64,000 nucleotides of DNA, from the NCBI RefSeq assembly GCF_029784135.1, contig NC_073745.1:55891205-55955204 (forward strand), read 5' to 3'. The stretch comes from Toxorhynchites rutilus septentrionalis (taxonomy: Eukaryota > Arthropoda > Insecta > Diptera > Culicidae). A program made the translations under genes and the position numbers. Below are positions 52,585 through 64,000 of the stretch, piece after piece; positions within the stretch are counted from its first letter, which is position 1, and the number at the start of each line of letters is the position of its first letter. The notes below the pieces were generated by a model. That model searched no databases, was not told the origin of the DNA, and worked only from the letters and a program-made list of their open reading frames with translations.

Positions 52585-54479
52585 AATTATAGGAGGTTGT
52601 GCTCAAGACACTACCGCATTGTTGACGTAGAACTACGCTGTAGTTTAATTCAAGTCGCTTGTTTATAACTGCAGATATTATTTTATAATGTTACGAAAAA
52701 TTTGAAATTCTACCAGTTTGATCGACCTGAAATGTTATTTTTTATTGTAGAATCATTTGACTATAATTGTTTGATGATTCATTCTTATGCTCTCAGAAAA
52801 TACATGCTCGCATAATCGCAGCTGTCATCCTTAATGGAGAAAGCTTTGCTACTGGCAAGCGAAACCAAATCACATACAAAATTCCAAAACGACATCTACT
52901 TTCTTGGTGACTAAATAAACGAAATAAACTCTATCTGTTAATCTCAACAACCTCGAAAAGAGTAACACTGCTTTATTATGATTAAGATTAGCGCAAATGC
53001 AATCCTAGTTGAACGCAGTTTTGCGACTGGTACGCGAGCCCGAATAAATTAATATAACTTATTGAATAACTTGGTATTCCCCAAATAATTTTTTGGTGCA
53101 CAAATTGCATTGATGCAATGTCAAAAGGCACCAACCTTTATGATGACAGAAAACTAACAATATTAACTGCTTGGAAAAAGGCTGAATATTTGCATCAGCA
53201 GAGATTCATTACTAATACCCTAGCGTAAATATTTCCCTCCCGCTATCTCCCTTCCTTGTTTATATTTATCATTACGGCTGCATAATTTGCAACACCAAAC
53301 AATCGTTAATCATAGCATGAAAAATAAGGCGATTTTTACATCGTCCCAGGCCCACACGGAATCAGATACAAATGGGGTTTCAGCGTAGCGAAGATAAACT
53401 ATTTTTACGTACGGGTTATGAAGCACGCACGTACGCACACAAATATCCATGTATTGATGGCTTGAAGCAACTAAATATACACATACTTATCTCCGTTTTG
53501 CGCTCTTCACAACAGAAGTTCTTTCTGTTGATTTTGCTAGTCCAGATTAGCTTAGCTGCTGTCCTTTATCGAGAGAGTTTTCCTTCCGTCATGCGAAACC
53601 AATTCACTGACAAAATTCCAGAACATTTATTTTCTTGGTGAGCTGACGATAGCCCAGCTTGATGATTCCCTACACAATTATGTAGCTCATAACCTTAATG
53701 CAATGGCGTCAGTTAGATGCAATGATTGCAATGTTAGAGACATTAGCGAATGAGTAATTTGGTCGCGTTCACAGCTGAGTCCGAAAGGAAGGCATGTAAT
53801 GTAGCAAAACAAGAGAGAACAAGCGATATTCATTGCTTCGAATACAGAACGAGACTGAAAGTTTGCCTTCTTTCCTTGCTTGTTGAATTAGAGAGACTTT
53901 CAACTTCTTCAGTTCATTCGTTTCTAACATTCAAAAAGGCCATTGGAAAACTTTACTTTATCCATCATATTACTCCTCCACCCCCATTGCTTTGAGAAAA
54001 CCATTCGATCCCTCGCCGTCCAGCTCGCATAGCAACGATGTTGTTCAGTCGAATTCCTCACGAAGAATGAAAGTTTGCCTCAGCGAGATCAATTGTCTAT
54101 ACTCTAGGCCAATATTCCCCTTCGTTCTTCTTCTTTTCCTTTGTTCACGGAGACTTTACATCTTACGATTTCCCCTTCGTTACTCGTCGATAAGTTGCTC
54201 GTTATTGACAGCTCTGTTCGGGAAAGCACACAAATGGACAGAACGAATGTATGAAGAAATGGGAATGCTTCAAATTTCCAATAATTAAACCATATACAAA
54301 CTATGGGATTGTAATGTATAGCATATCAAACAAATCTTAGGGAATTTCTGATTCGTTTGGTATGTAAATCGCCAAAATCCGTGCGCGGCAAAAATAGATA
54401 TTAACGTTCACTTTATTTCATAAAAACGTGACCTGTTTTCTGATTTGGCACCCTTAATGAAAGACGTAGTTCTACGTCA
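52585..54479 (-). mobile_element. Palindrome/hairpin family member, 1.9 kb
   Basis: On the minus strand the left end TGACGTAGAACTACGTCTTTC is at 54479. The right end CGTAGTTCTACGTCAACAA, then GCGGTAGTGTCTTG, hairpin and T-run, is at 52585. Its closest relative is 22804-23725. Around 54000-54070 it carries the block ACAACATCGTTGC...CTGGACGGCGAGGGATCG, which adjoins the H4-like relic in copy D, but no recognisable histone reading. Confidence 0.75.
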
Positions 54480-55148
54480 AAATCAGACAAAGAAATCTAG
54501 GGCTTCATTACAAAATGGTTATTAGAATCACGGAACAAAACAGCAGTGATAAAGAAAAAATCGATATCGGTCATGCTATTCAAGTTATAAGAATGTCGCG
54601 TTGAATTATGTAGTGTTGGTATGTTTAACACACAAATAGCAGCTCAAATAAACAATGAGCCTGCATCGTGATCGCTGGCTTCATGTACCAATGATCTTTC
54701 TGTTCAACCTCGTGAGTCTTGGAAAATTTTAGGTTGTTCCCGAATTCGTGCTGGCTTTATCCCTCTAACGGACTGTGAGAACTAGGCATTTAATCAACGC
54801 AAATAACAATACAGCAACATGTTTACATGCTGAAATACACAAAAGATTTTTTTCAATAAACAAAACAATTAAAAACATTGAAAAAATCGGTGGCATTATA
54901 GTTGCCACCTGCCCGTCTAGCGGTAAACTATTGATGGTAAAAATGTTTTTCTTATATTTGAATTTTTGATGTTAGTTTCAACAAAAACAATTAATAAAAT
55001 TCCTGATCAGAGTCCGTAGGTCCTAAACAGTTCATATGTATTGAAAACTTCAACAATAGACTGTTTTTCAATGACTTTTCGGAGAATTTGCTCTTGCTGC
55101 TCTAAATTGGGAGTTGTTAACACAAAAATAACTAAAAAATGAATAGTT
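54480..55148. other. No recognised gene
   Basis: AT-rich intergenic sequence without repeats or coding content that I can support. Confidence 0.3.
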
Positions 55149-55400
55149 TTAACCGCTATACCGTGGATCCATCAAAGCTTCCCAACTAATCGCCCTATTT
55201 TTTAAGCGCGTCATCAGAGATTTATGTGACACTTTTCTGTTGATCGATTTTGGTGGTTTCTTCCATAATCGCCTCTTGAAAACTATCCAGTTGTGAACCG
55301 CACTACACTGAATTAACCTTTTGGCTATGTAACTCCTCATGATCGAAGATTCGCTTCCAGAGTCAAGGCTTTGATGATATTTGTAGTGGTTTGTCTCGCT
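55149..55400 (-). pseudogene. Possible Tc1-like DNA-binding domain relic
   Basis: A 63-residue minus-strand frame contains RRLWKKPPKSINRKVSHKSL, which resembles the helix-turn-helix linker (KPP..I..R) of mosquito Tc1-like transposases. Nothing else of a transposase is visible. Weak call. Confidence 0.25.
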
Positions 55401-55846
55401 TATCCCATGATCTTTTGCGAACGATATCGTATATTTCCCATTTCTATCAACCGTGATTATTAGCTCCAGAAATGGGTTGATTTAGTTGTGCTTCGCTGAT
55501 AAAAATTAGTAAATCAACTTCCTTTAGAATAATTCATGCGGCTTCCAAACATCGAGTTTCTTTGCGTGGCCTCTTTTTCAAACTATTAATTGCCTAATTC
55601 TTATTCCTAGTTTACACAGTGTGAGGTATTGATGAATCAATTCTTCCGCAACATCTAAGCCCAACCTCCCAAAACATATTTGGTTTCTCTTGAAAAACTA
55701 GGCAAGGTTCTTTTTTATGCTATTCTACAAGTCGAAATTATTGCGCTCAAGAAAAGTGGCCCGAACAATTGCAATATCTGGTGAGGGCGACGGGTGAAAT
55801 AGCACACCTTAGGGAAACATAACATTTTCGGCCGGAATGTCAAAGG

Positions 55847-56203
55847 GTGCTCATACACTGTTTGACCGAAGCCAAATATTTGACTCTTTTTGACAGATAA
55901 AATTTGGTCAACGTGTACTGATCAAATATATTCTACACAAAACATGACAAGCAAATATTCAATTATTGGATGCCTAAAATATTTTTTCAGTCTGTTCTTC
56001 GAACCTGTCGGTACATGGTTAGGTTACCTTGGATATTTCAGTTGATTTTTTTCCATGTTCGGTGTTTGATATTGTTTACTACTGTTTAAAATTGAAGAGT
56101 GGCAAACAAAATATTGTTTGTACAAATATCAAATCAAACCTTATCTGTCAAAAAATATCAAATATTTGACCTCCGGGCAAACAGTGTACGGCCACCTAAA
56201 GAG
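55847..56203. mobile_element. MITE with about 40-bp inverted ends
   Basis: The left end GGGTGCTCATACACTGTTTG...CAAATATTTGAC matches the reverse complement of the right end GGTGGCCGTACACTGTTTG...CAAATATTTGAT. TTTTTGACAGATAA is also inverted-repeated inside. About 357 bp, non-coding. No clear target duplication was identified. Confidence 0.75.
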
Positions 56204-56559
56204 AATGAAATTTGACATTGTCCGGTGGAATACGACGTCTATCATATTAGCTAATTCTGTTAGTTTGTCCTGGATCGCTGGCTTTAATTTCGTTTAGTTA
56301 TAAATAGTACTTGTTAGAATTTATCGAAGCTTTGTAGAAGCACATAAATCAGAATTCCTTTCCAATCTCACCATACACAAGATGCAATAGTATGGAATCG
56401 ATATATAGTAGCGTTCTACGTAACCAAGCTTCACCAGGTAATTCGTTGTACATTTTCCTTTGGTTCATCACTTTTGAAGTTCTCGAAAGACAGAGAAAAC
56501 AACAAACCCGTAACTAAGAAAACTATGTCGTGCATTTTTTCAAATTACAAGATTCTGAG

Positions 56560-56884
56560 TATCTTTGATGGTGTTTCGTCCTGGCGGAATGTAAATAAGT
56601 TCATCACTCTCAGTTCATGTGCGTTACTCTCAGAATACGCATTTCAGCGAAACAGTTCAACGATATGAAAAAATACGGTCTTTTATTGATAAATACGAAG
56701 TACACGTAAGGAGGTTGAATGATTTCATTCATTTTTGATTATATTGTATTTTCAGAAATATTCATTTTATGTGTCCACGTGGACATTATCTAAACCCCCT
56801 CCTCCCTCACCGTGGACAAGCGTGGACATTTTCGTACCCCCTACCATCCCTGAAGTTGTCCATGTGGTATGTGAACAGCCCCCT
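56560..56884. repeat. Dispersed repeat plus CACGTGGAC MITE, copy 4
   Basis: Counterpart of 46460-46804. The MITE part, 56771-56884, runs GTGTCCACGTGGACATT to GTATGTGAACAGCCCC. A lone family palindrome, GTAGTCCTACGTCA, follows at about 56916-56929. Confidence 0.65.
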
Positions 56885-57148
56885 ACTTATACTCCAGTAC
56901 AGAAAGGAAAGGCGTAGTCCTACGTCAAAACATGCTTCCCAATCCGATATCGAAATGGTGTGTATGAATGGATCTTACATTCATTTTTCGAGCAGTTTTT
57001 TCTGATTGTAGTGGACTTTGACATTGAGAAGCAAAACATAAACAAATAGAATAGAAGCATAGAAGATACAACACATCATCAGTTTCTATTTTGTACAACA
57101 CTTTTTTGAGTTTACCGATAGATTAAGGTAAATTGAGTCACGAAAAGC

Positions 57149-58686
57149 ATGATTCACAGTTTGTTCATAGTCAACTCGAGTGGGTGAGTATTGGCAACAT
57201 ATTCGAATACACAGAAAAATAAATATCTCACTTCCCATCGAAAGCGATGTCTTTTTAGAGAAACACTGGCGGAGTGTTGTATCCCGAACGTGTGTTTCCT
57301 ACTTTTTGGACGTTCAGCGTGAAACGCCGAATGTGAGTTACTAGTTAAACTGCTTTCTAAACTATCTACATCTAAATAGCATCTGATTTCTTAGGACGTC
57401 CCGCCGGTAATATCAACACCGCATCACTATCTGGTTTCTATCCAACGCGGAGGAATTTCGCTGGTAGCCGCTTGCAAACAAGAATGCCCTCCACTGTTTG
57501 TGATCGAGTTCCTCCATCGGGTTGTGGACACTTTCGAGGATTACTTTTCAGAGTGCACCGAAAGCATCATCAAAGAGAACTATGTTGTGGTGTACGAGCT
57601 GTTGGATGAGATGCTGGATAACGGTTTCCCACTGGCAACCGAGAGCAATATACTGAAGGAGCTGATCAAGCCGCCGAATATTCTGCGAACCATTGCGAAC
57701 TCCGTTACCGGAAAATCGAAGTGGGAATGATGCAATTTTTTGACCCCATTCAATCTCATTCATCTGTTTGTTTTCAGTGTGAGCGGAACGCTTCCAACCG
57801 GGCAATTATCAGCCATTCCATGGAGAAGAACGGGTGTCAAATACACAAACAATGAAGCATACTTCGACGTGGTCGAAGAAGTGGATGCCATTATTGATAA
57901 AAGCGGACAGACGATATTTGCGGAAATACAAGGATATGTAAGTTGAATGCCTTCTGTAGAACACAAATCCAATTTTTGATTGCCCTCACAGATTGACTGC
58001 TGCATCAAGCTCAGCGGAATGCCGGATCTGACGCTCTCCTTCATGAACCCACGTCTCTTTGACGATGTTTCCTTCCATCCGTGCGTTCGCTTTAAGCGTT
58101 GGGAATCGGAGCGGATTCTTTCCTTCATCCCACCGGACGGTAACTTTCGGCTTATGTCGTACCACATAGGATCGCAGAGTGTGGTCGCGATTCCGATCTA
58201 CGTTCGGCATAATCTTTGCTTGAAGTCGGGTGAACAGGGTAGGATGGATATCACGGTGGGTCCCAAGACTACCATGGGACGGATTGTGGAAGGCGTCAAG
58301 CTGGACATTCGTATGCCGAAGGCGGCTCTCACGTGTGCTCTGCTGGCTAGCCAGGGTAAGTATTCGTTCGATCCGGTCACGAAGACGCTCCATTGGGACG
58401 TTGGACGGATCGATGTTACCAAGCTTCCGAATATTCGAGGAACCGTTTCCGTAGCGGCAGGATGTACCTCGCTGGAGACTAGCATTGATAGGTGAGATTG
58501 AATTCCCCTTAAGTCCAGATAGATATCACTTATTTTTATCTCTTTCGCAGAGTGCAGTTTACTATTTCACAACTTGCCGTGTCCGGGCTGAAGGTGAATC
58601 GGCTGGACATGTACGGCGAAAAGTATAAGCCCTTCAAAGGGGTCAAGTATGTAACGAAGGCTGGTAAGTTCCAGATCCGAATGTAA
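57149..58686 (+). CDS. cm: AP-3 adaptor complex subunit mu (carmine homologue)
   Basis: Six coding exons: 57149-57183, 57245-57332, 57395-57720, 57778-57937, 57992-58491 and 58551-58686, joining in frame to 414 residues (human AP3M1, about 418). The mu subunit of the AP-3 complex recognises YxxPhi sorting signals and sends cargo from endosome/trans-Golgi to lysosomes and pigment granules; its Drosophila counterpart is carmine, an eye-colour gene. The start MIHSLFIVNSSGD and FLEKHWRS belong to the longin-like domain. ELLDEMLDNGFPLATESNIL and GVKYTNNEAYFDVVEE lead into the mu-homology domain, which ends LKVNRLDMYGEKYKPFKGVK. Introns are short (54-62 bp). The donor of intron 3 (GTGGGA) is weak, and the second exon starts after CATCGAAAG, but both junctions are fixed by protein continuity. 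Confidence 0.97.
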
Positions 58687-59149
58687 GGCAGTCGGCACCC
58701 TCTTTGCGGCTAGATAATCTCAATTAATCAGCTTCGTCGAATATGTGTCTATCGAATATATCGGAAACATTCCATACGCATAATAGTACATGATTTATCC
58801 GAAATATCCTTGAAATCATCACTGTTGAAGCGTGCGTTTAACAATTGTATTCAGAGGAATGTTTGTACTTTTTCAGGCCATTAGTGGAAATATAAGGGAA
58901 TTTTTAGAAAAACTGCTAAGTAAGGTTCAGTACTACATGTAGATAACATGCAGTACAATTTTTATTAAATTTTTAGCAATTTAGAACTGCTTCGGGCTTG
59001 CTAATCTGGTAGAGATTAATTTCCCTTCCTAAATGAATATCACAACCAGCCGTCAACGAATTAATTATGCATAACGAAAAGAGAACAGGCGATAGAAAAG
59101 CATTTTCTTTATAATTTTCAAATTTATCAAAAAATGAAAGATTCCGAAT

Positions 59150-59390
59150 GCTCGAAACTCGAGCATTTCTCAATAGATCGCAAAAATGTTTGCACCAATT
59201 GGTAGGAAATAATCCTATGCATCTATCACAACGAACAAAACTTTTTTTTTTTTAGATAATCAATTCAATAATTGGGAAATGCCAAGCATTATTTAAACGC
59301 ATTAAATCCCACGTTTTGATTGGACCTATTTGTGCTCCTCAAATGGTTCGGCATAAAAAGGATCAACCGGAGTAACAGCAGAATATCATT
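59150..59390 (+). repeat. Relic of the histone-element left region
   Basis: AACTCGAGCATTTCTCAATA and the following 230 bp match, with decay, the sequence about 100 bp inside the left end of copies A and B (3488 and 36797), including TTTGTGCTCCTCAAAT. The ends and histone part are gone. Confidence 0.7.
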
Positions 59391-59443
59391 TTCCGGAGAC
59401 GAACGAATCGTAAGATTCAAAGTCTACGTAAACAGAGGATAGT

Positions 59444-59517
59444 GGTCCCCATGGCCTATGGTAAGCGTTGTGCTCGCCAATATGGAGGCTTCGGGTTCGA
59501 TTCCCGTTCGAGTCAGA
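59444..59517 (+). repeat. tRNA-like SINE-type head with Pol III boxes
   Basis: The A box TGGCCTATGG (59452-59461) and B box GGTTCGATTCC (59494-59504) are spaced as in a tRNA, about 74 nt long. There is no intact cloverleaf, so it is not called as a tRNA gene. It lies about 240 bp upstream of the LINE endonuclease ORF and may be the head of a SINE into which, or next to which, the LINE lies. Confidence 0.6.
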
Positions 59518-59752
59518 AATTCTATCGTCATAGATCGTTTTTCTGGCTTGCCCTGGTTCAGGAGAACCGTCTAGGATGTGCTGGGATGAGCATTTGGGCA
59601 TTGTCGATCCTCCCAAGAAAGGCCACAAACACCCGGAAACAGCTCCTCTAAGCGAATTGATGCCGCTATAAGCATCTTTGCCCAGTCCTGGTGGTACTCG
59701 GGACGTAAAGACGCAGTATCACGATGGTCTTCCTAGGAGATAGTGGGGTTGG

Positions 59753-61735
59753 TTGCAGGCCTTGCAAGCCGAACCACTAAAACACCAAGCAACGAACGAT
59801 ACACAAGAAGATTTGAGCTGGACTAATCGACACAGATCTAGGCGAGAACATACTAACGATTGGAAACTCGGAACGTGGAATTGTCGATCTCTCGATTTCA
59901 TCGGAAGTACTCATGTGCTTTCCGAACTATTGAAAAACCGCAAGTTTGACATCGTAGCGCTGCAGGAAGTGTGTTGGAGAGGATCTATAGTACGAACGTT
60001 TCGCGATGGTCATACCATCTACCAGAGCTGCGGCAACACTAACAAGCTAGGTACAGCTTTCATTCCAATGAGCAATATGCAGAAGCGTGTGATTGGTTGG
60101 TGGCCAATCGACCCAATAATGTGCAGATTGAGGATTAAGGGTCGATTCTTCAACAGCAGCATCATTAACGTGCACGGCCCTCACCTTGCAAGTCCCGATG
60201 ATGACAAAGGCGATTTCTACGCGCAGCTGGAACGAGAATTCGAACGCTGCCCTAAACATGACATCAAGATCATCATCGGAGATTTCAATGCCAAGATCGG
60301 TAAAGAGGAGGAGTTCAAACCTGTAATTGGTATGCACAGCGCACACCTGTTAACAAATGAAAACGGCCTCCGACTAATCGATTTCCCCATCTCTAAGAAT
60401 ATGGCCGTACGCAGTACCTTCTTTCAATACAAATTCCTCCACCAATACACCTGGAGGTCACCAAATCAAACAGAATCTCAGATCGACCCTGTTCTGATAG
60501 ACGGTCGGCATTTTTTTGGACATAACTGACGTCAGAACCTATCGAGGCGGTAACATCGATTCGGACCGCTACCTAGTGATGGTTAAGATGCGCCCAAAAC
60601 TCTCCGTTGTGAACAACATTCGTTACCGATGCCGGCAACGGTACGATCTTACGCGACTGAAACAAGCAAATGTCGCCGAAAACTACGCACATTCGCTTGA
60701 AGCTGCGTTGCCGGAAGAGGACCAGATTAACGAAACTGCTCTTGAGGACTGTTGGAGCATGATTAAAACGACCATAAACAGCGTAGCGGAGAACATCCTA
60801 GGACACGTGGTACGAAGACGACGGTACGAGTGGTTCGATGATGAGTATCAGCAAGTGTTACACGAGAAGAACACTGCGCGGGAGATAATGGTGCGTCAAG
60901 CTACCTATCAGAACATGGAACGATATAGATAGCAAACCCAACTCTTCCGGGAAAAGAAGCGCCGCTGGGAAGAGGAGGAGTGTAAAGAACTAGAACAGCT
61001 GCACCGTTCGCATGAGACGTTAAAGTTCTATCGGAAACTCAATACATCCCGAAAAGGCTTTCTGTCACAAGCAGAAATGTGTCGGAATAAGGATGGGAGT
61101 ATACTAACGAACGAACGTGATGTGATCGAAAGGTAGAGGCAGCTCATCGATGAACACCTGAATGGCGTAAAGGCAGAGGACCAAAAAGACGATGGAAGCG
61201 ATTACGTTGGTGCAGTAAATAATGAATATGTACCACCCCCAACGATAGGTGAAGTGCGGTATGCTATAAAACAGCTTTAGAACAACAAATCAACTGGCAA
61301 AGATGGCATCGGAGCGGAACTTATCAAGATGGGCCCGGAAAAGTTGGTTAGTTATCTGCATCGGCTGATTGTCAGAATTTGGGAAACAGAACAGCTACCG
61401 ATGAAGTGGAAAGATGGGATTATAAGCCCTATCTTCAAGAAAAAGGACAAACTAGACTGTGAAACTTTCGTGCAATCACCATCCTGAATGCCGCCTACAA
61501 AGTGCTTTCTCAAATCATTTTCCGTCGTCTATCGCCTCTGACAAACAGATTCGTGGGTGGTTATCGAAGATCGGTCTACTACTGAACAAATCTTCACCTT
61601 GCGGCAGATCCTCCAGAAATGCCGTGATCTATTCATTGACTTTGAAATCGTATACGATTCAATAACACGAAAAGAGCTATGGAGAATCATGGACGAAAAC
61701 GGCTTCCCCGTGCAATCGTGGGAAATACGTATACC
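59753..61735 (+). pseudogene. RTE-like LINE: endonuclease and 5' part of reverse transcriptase
   Basis: 59753-60529 encodes an APE-type endonuclease (GTWNCRSL, VALQEVCWRG, NVHGPH, IIIGDFNAKIG and a degraded SDH/IDP end). A one-base slip in a T-run at about 60516 shifts into the next frame (60516-60932), the linker between endonuclease and RT. After stops, pieces of RT follow: NNKSTGKDGIGAELIK, AITILNAAYKVLSQIIFRRL, FTLRQILQKC and WRIMDENGFP. The catalytic FADD block is not in this part; it is found inverted just downstream. Relationship to mosquito RTE/JAM-type elements is inferred from motif order. Inactive. Confidence 0.85.
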
Positions 61736-62255
61736 TCTTCGAGTACTGTCCAAGTTTCGTGTCCGTAGAGGACAACCGGTCTAATGAGCGTTTTGTACAG
61801 GGAACATTTCGCACGATTACTAAGTCTATTTGATCTTAAGTGTTTGTGTAGATCATAGTAGATACGACTCCCATTGATAATGCGTCTCCGGATCTCGCGG
61901 CTGGTAACATTGTCACACGTTACCATTGAGCCAAGGTAGACAAAGTGGTCCACTCCCTCGAACTCATCGCCGTCGATCATTACACTACTACCTAATCGGG
62001 TCCTGTCGTACTCGGATCCGAAAGCCAGCATGTATTTGGTTTTAGACGCATTGATTTTCAGTCCAATTCTCTCTGCTTCGTGCTTAAGTTTGGTGTAAAT
62101 TTCAGTTACCGTCTCAAATGTTCTGCCGACAATGTCTACGTCATCAGCGAAGCAGATGAATTTATTGGATCTATTGAAAATCGTACCACGCAATTTAAAC
62201 GCCACTCGTCTCATAACACTCTCTAGCGCAATGAGACACCCAAATCGCAATGACT
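61736..62255 (-). pseudogene. Inverted RT 3' segment of the same LINE
   Basis: 191 open residues on the minus strand hold FICFADDVDIVGRTFE (catalytic FADD), LKINASKTKYML, FVYLGSMVTCD and YKTLIRPVVLYGHETW, the palm-end and thumb of an RTE-type RT. They would follow the forward part except for about 50 missing residues. The orientation is opposite to both flanking pieces. Confidence 0.85.
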
Positions 62256-62620
62256 TGGACAATACCTGCGAGCACTCGAAGTCTTTGAACGAAGTGTATT
62301 AAGAACCATCTTCGACGATGTGCAGGAGGACGGCGCATGGAGGGTGAACCACGAGCTCACGCAACTCACCGGTGATCCCAGCATTCAAAAAGTGATCAAA
62401 ACTTGAAGGATACGCTGGGCAGGAAATGTTGCAAGAATGTCGGACAACTATCCTGCAAAAAGGTGTTCATCGGGAATCCGGCTGGTACGAGACGACGAGG
62501 AGCACAACGAGTAAGGTGGTTAGACCAAGTGGAGCATGACATGGTGAGCACGGGGTGCCCGCGGAATTGGAGAGAGAAGCAATTCCAAATGAAATCGACA
62601 AATGTCAAAACATGAGTATT
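62256..62620 (+). pseudogene. Carboxyl-terminal part of the RTE-like LINE
   Basis: Broken plus-strand frames give LRALEVFERSVLRTIFDDVQ, LTGDPSIQKV, RIRWAGNVARMSD and RRRGAQRVRWLDQVE, the typical end of RTE-like proteins. It continues the element after the inverted segment. Confidence 0.8.
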
Positions 62621-62624
62621 TTTG

Positions 62625-63484
62625 TTCGAATGATAGTTTGTATTCCGTTTGGGTTGAAGGGGTTTTCCACAGCAATTGGGATTTTTTTGACTCAAGCGTA
62701 ACTTTTGAAAAGGGCGTATCTGTTTTAGTAGGAGAAATCTTTGATAATATATCTCAAAAACTATGAGTCGTACCGAAATAGTGTCTTAGAAAGAGTTATA
62801 ACCTGTTGACGTCTAAACATGAAAAAATATACACTGAGAAAAAAAAATTATTTTTTTTTTATTTACAAAAAAAAACTTTAATTTGCAATATCCAAAATAA
62901 AAGTCATGCAGAAAATTTAAAAAATGGGTCCAATATGGTAAAACTATTTTTGACGAACTTTGTGGAACATCGAATCGAAATATGAGTTTTCGAAGCTTCG
63001 AATTTTTGTATGTTAACAATCATTTTTAGCCACAAATTATGATTCCTGATGTGTTCCCTTTTAATATGTTTGTCGTGTTATACCGTCATGTTCATGAAAC
63101 TTTATGAATTTGCTTATAATTTCCAATAACTTTTCCAAATACATCATCATGGTAGAAATATATGTTTAGCAGTTACGTTGAAAATCATTTGAACACATGT
63201 GGGTTAATATAAAACGTAGCGATATTAAAAAATGTTTTTTTTTAAATCTTAATACCAACTTTTAACATGTTATACATGTTGCGCCAACAGAACACAACAT
63301 TTATAAAAGGAAAAAATATAATTCTCTACAATTTGGTCAAATAACTTCTATATTTATCGGAGTTTAAGAGATACTAATAATAATACATTTATTTAGTATC
63401 AACATTTATTTTTATCAACTAACAATTTTGTTGTATATAATTTATTTTTTTCATTATTTTCTTATATTTCTATACACATTATGA
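62625..63484. other. AT-rich intergenic stretch
   Basis: Homopolymer-rich DNA without recognisable genes; ORF 62813-63019 on the minus strand is low-complexity. Confidence 0.3.
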
Positions 63485-63502
63485 TAACTCGCTGCATTGT
63501 CG

Positions 63503-63978
63503 TTAGAGTACAACTTTGCTGCTTTGTTTCAAAAATGTTACCAATTCAGAAATAAATACTTGCACAGCTATTGTGTCATAACTTAAAACTTCAGATATAA
63601 CTACAAAGCTTAAATTTGCCAGAGAACCTTTTTCAACAACGAATGGATGGATTGTTGCTTGATCATTGTTCCAGTGATGACTTTGAACTTCATCTTGAAG
63701 CACAAATGAATAATTTTCGGAAAATCGCAAATCACAACAACCTTATTTTCTTGCAAATTAGCTTTTTTATTGTTAGGAAATGTGGACTGTTGTGTTTTAA
63801 TGTAATCATGAGTAAGTAATTTTTCTATTTTTTCGCAAAAATACGATACAAATTCTTCCACCGGTTTTAGAAGAGGTTCTATGTCGCATCGATCAGTAGA
63901 AATCCATTGTGCATAAGTGATTTCAATTAAATTGCGTTCCTGAAGCTCATCTAGAAACCAGTTTCCAAACTCGTCCAT
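63503..63978 (-). pseudogene. Fragment of an unidentified repeated protein
   Basis: Two overlapping minus-strand frames. 63610-63978 starts MDEFGNWFLDELQ and includes KVVVICDF. The second, 63503-63730, continues with FSENYSFVLQDEVQSHHWNN, ATIHPFVV and DTIAVQVFISELV. I recall similar FxENYSxxxQDExQxxHW proteins as repeated, uncharacterised genes in arthropods and hydra, probably of transposon origin, but the family name is not certain. A frameshift near 63725 breaks it, and it continues beyond the window only if 63978 is not the true start. Confidence 0.5.
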
Positions 63979-64000
63979 TGCTGGGTATTTTTTACATTCA

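Noticed and set aside
59444..59517. tRNA gene
   Set aside because: A and B boxes are present, but the acceptor and anticodon stems do not form a convincing cloverleaf.

Overview
This window looks like euchromatic DNA of a dipteran, most probably a culicine mosquito (Aedes or Culex type). The evidence is two intron-containing insect housekeeping genes set in very repeat-rich AT DNA, with BEL/Pao and Ty3/gypsy LTR elements, Tc1/mariner relics, RTE-like and Jockey-like LINE relics, a tRNA-derived SINE and many MITE-like elements. Three host genes can be supported. One is a 1627-residue ankyrin-repeat protein with a single coding exon (11242-16125). The others are GMPPA, the mannose-1-phosphate guanylyltransferase alpha subunit (five exons, 47646-50717), and the mu subunit of the AP-3 adaptor, carmine type (six exons, 57149-58686). 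All genes and elements named here were recognised by reading, without a database search.

Layout. 1-9.96 kb: a Tc1-like transposase relic split by a BEL-like LTR element (1441-9747). That element has apparently identical 674-bp LTRs and a 5-bp target duplication; it carries a PHD-finger protein but no pol. 10-17 kb: the ankyrin gene and its flanks. 17-22.8 kb: mariner and LINE relics and a TA-flanked MITE. 22.8-23.7 kb: a short member of the palindrome/hairpin family described below. 23977-31179: an intact gypsy element with apparently identical 580-bp LTRs, a CCAT target duplication and open gag and pol. 31.4-34.6 kb: a decayed second gypsy element. 35.2-46.4 kb: a nest of mobile elements. 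47.6-50.7 kb: GMPPA. 51-56.9 kb: a Helitron-like element, two more members of the hairpin family and MITEs. 57.1-58.7 kb: AP-3 mu. 59.4-62.6 kb: a rearranged RTE-like LINE. 62.6-64 kb: AT-rich DNA and the end of an unidentified coding relic.

The most unusual content is a family of non-autonomous mobile elements carrying pieces of replication-dependent histone genes. Their left end is the palindrome GACGTAGGACTACGTC. Their right end is an inverted copy of it followed by a small hairpin and a T-run. Members at 3388-5427, 36702-38992 and 42808-46434, and less certainly 35222-42052, contain decayed H2A, H3 and probable H4 coding sequence and a possible H2B fragment. They also hold TATA boxes and several copies of the histone mRNA 3' stem-loop, so capture was from genomic DNA and not from processed polyadenylated mRNA. 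The end structure and a paralogous empty site in a T-run suggest Helentron-type rolling-circle elements; that classification is inference.
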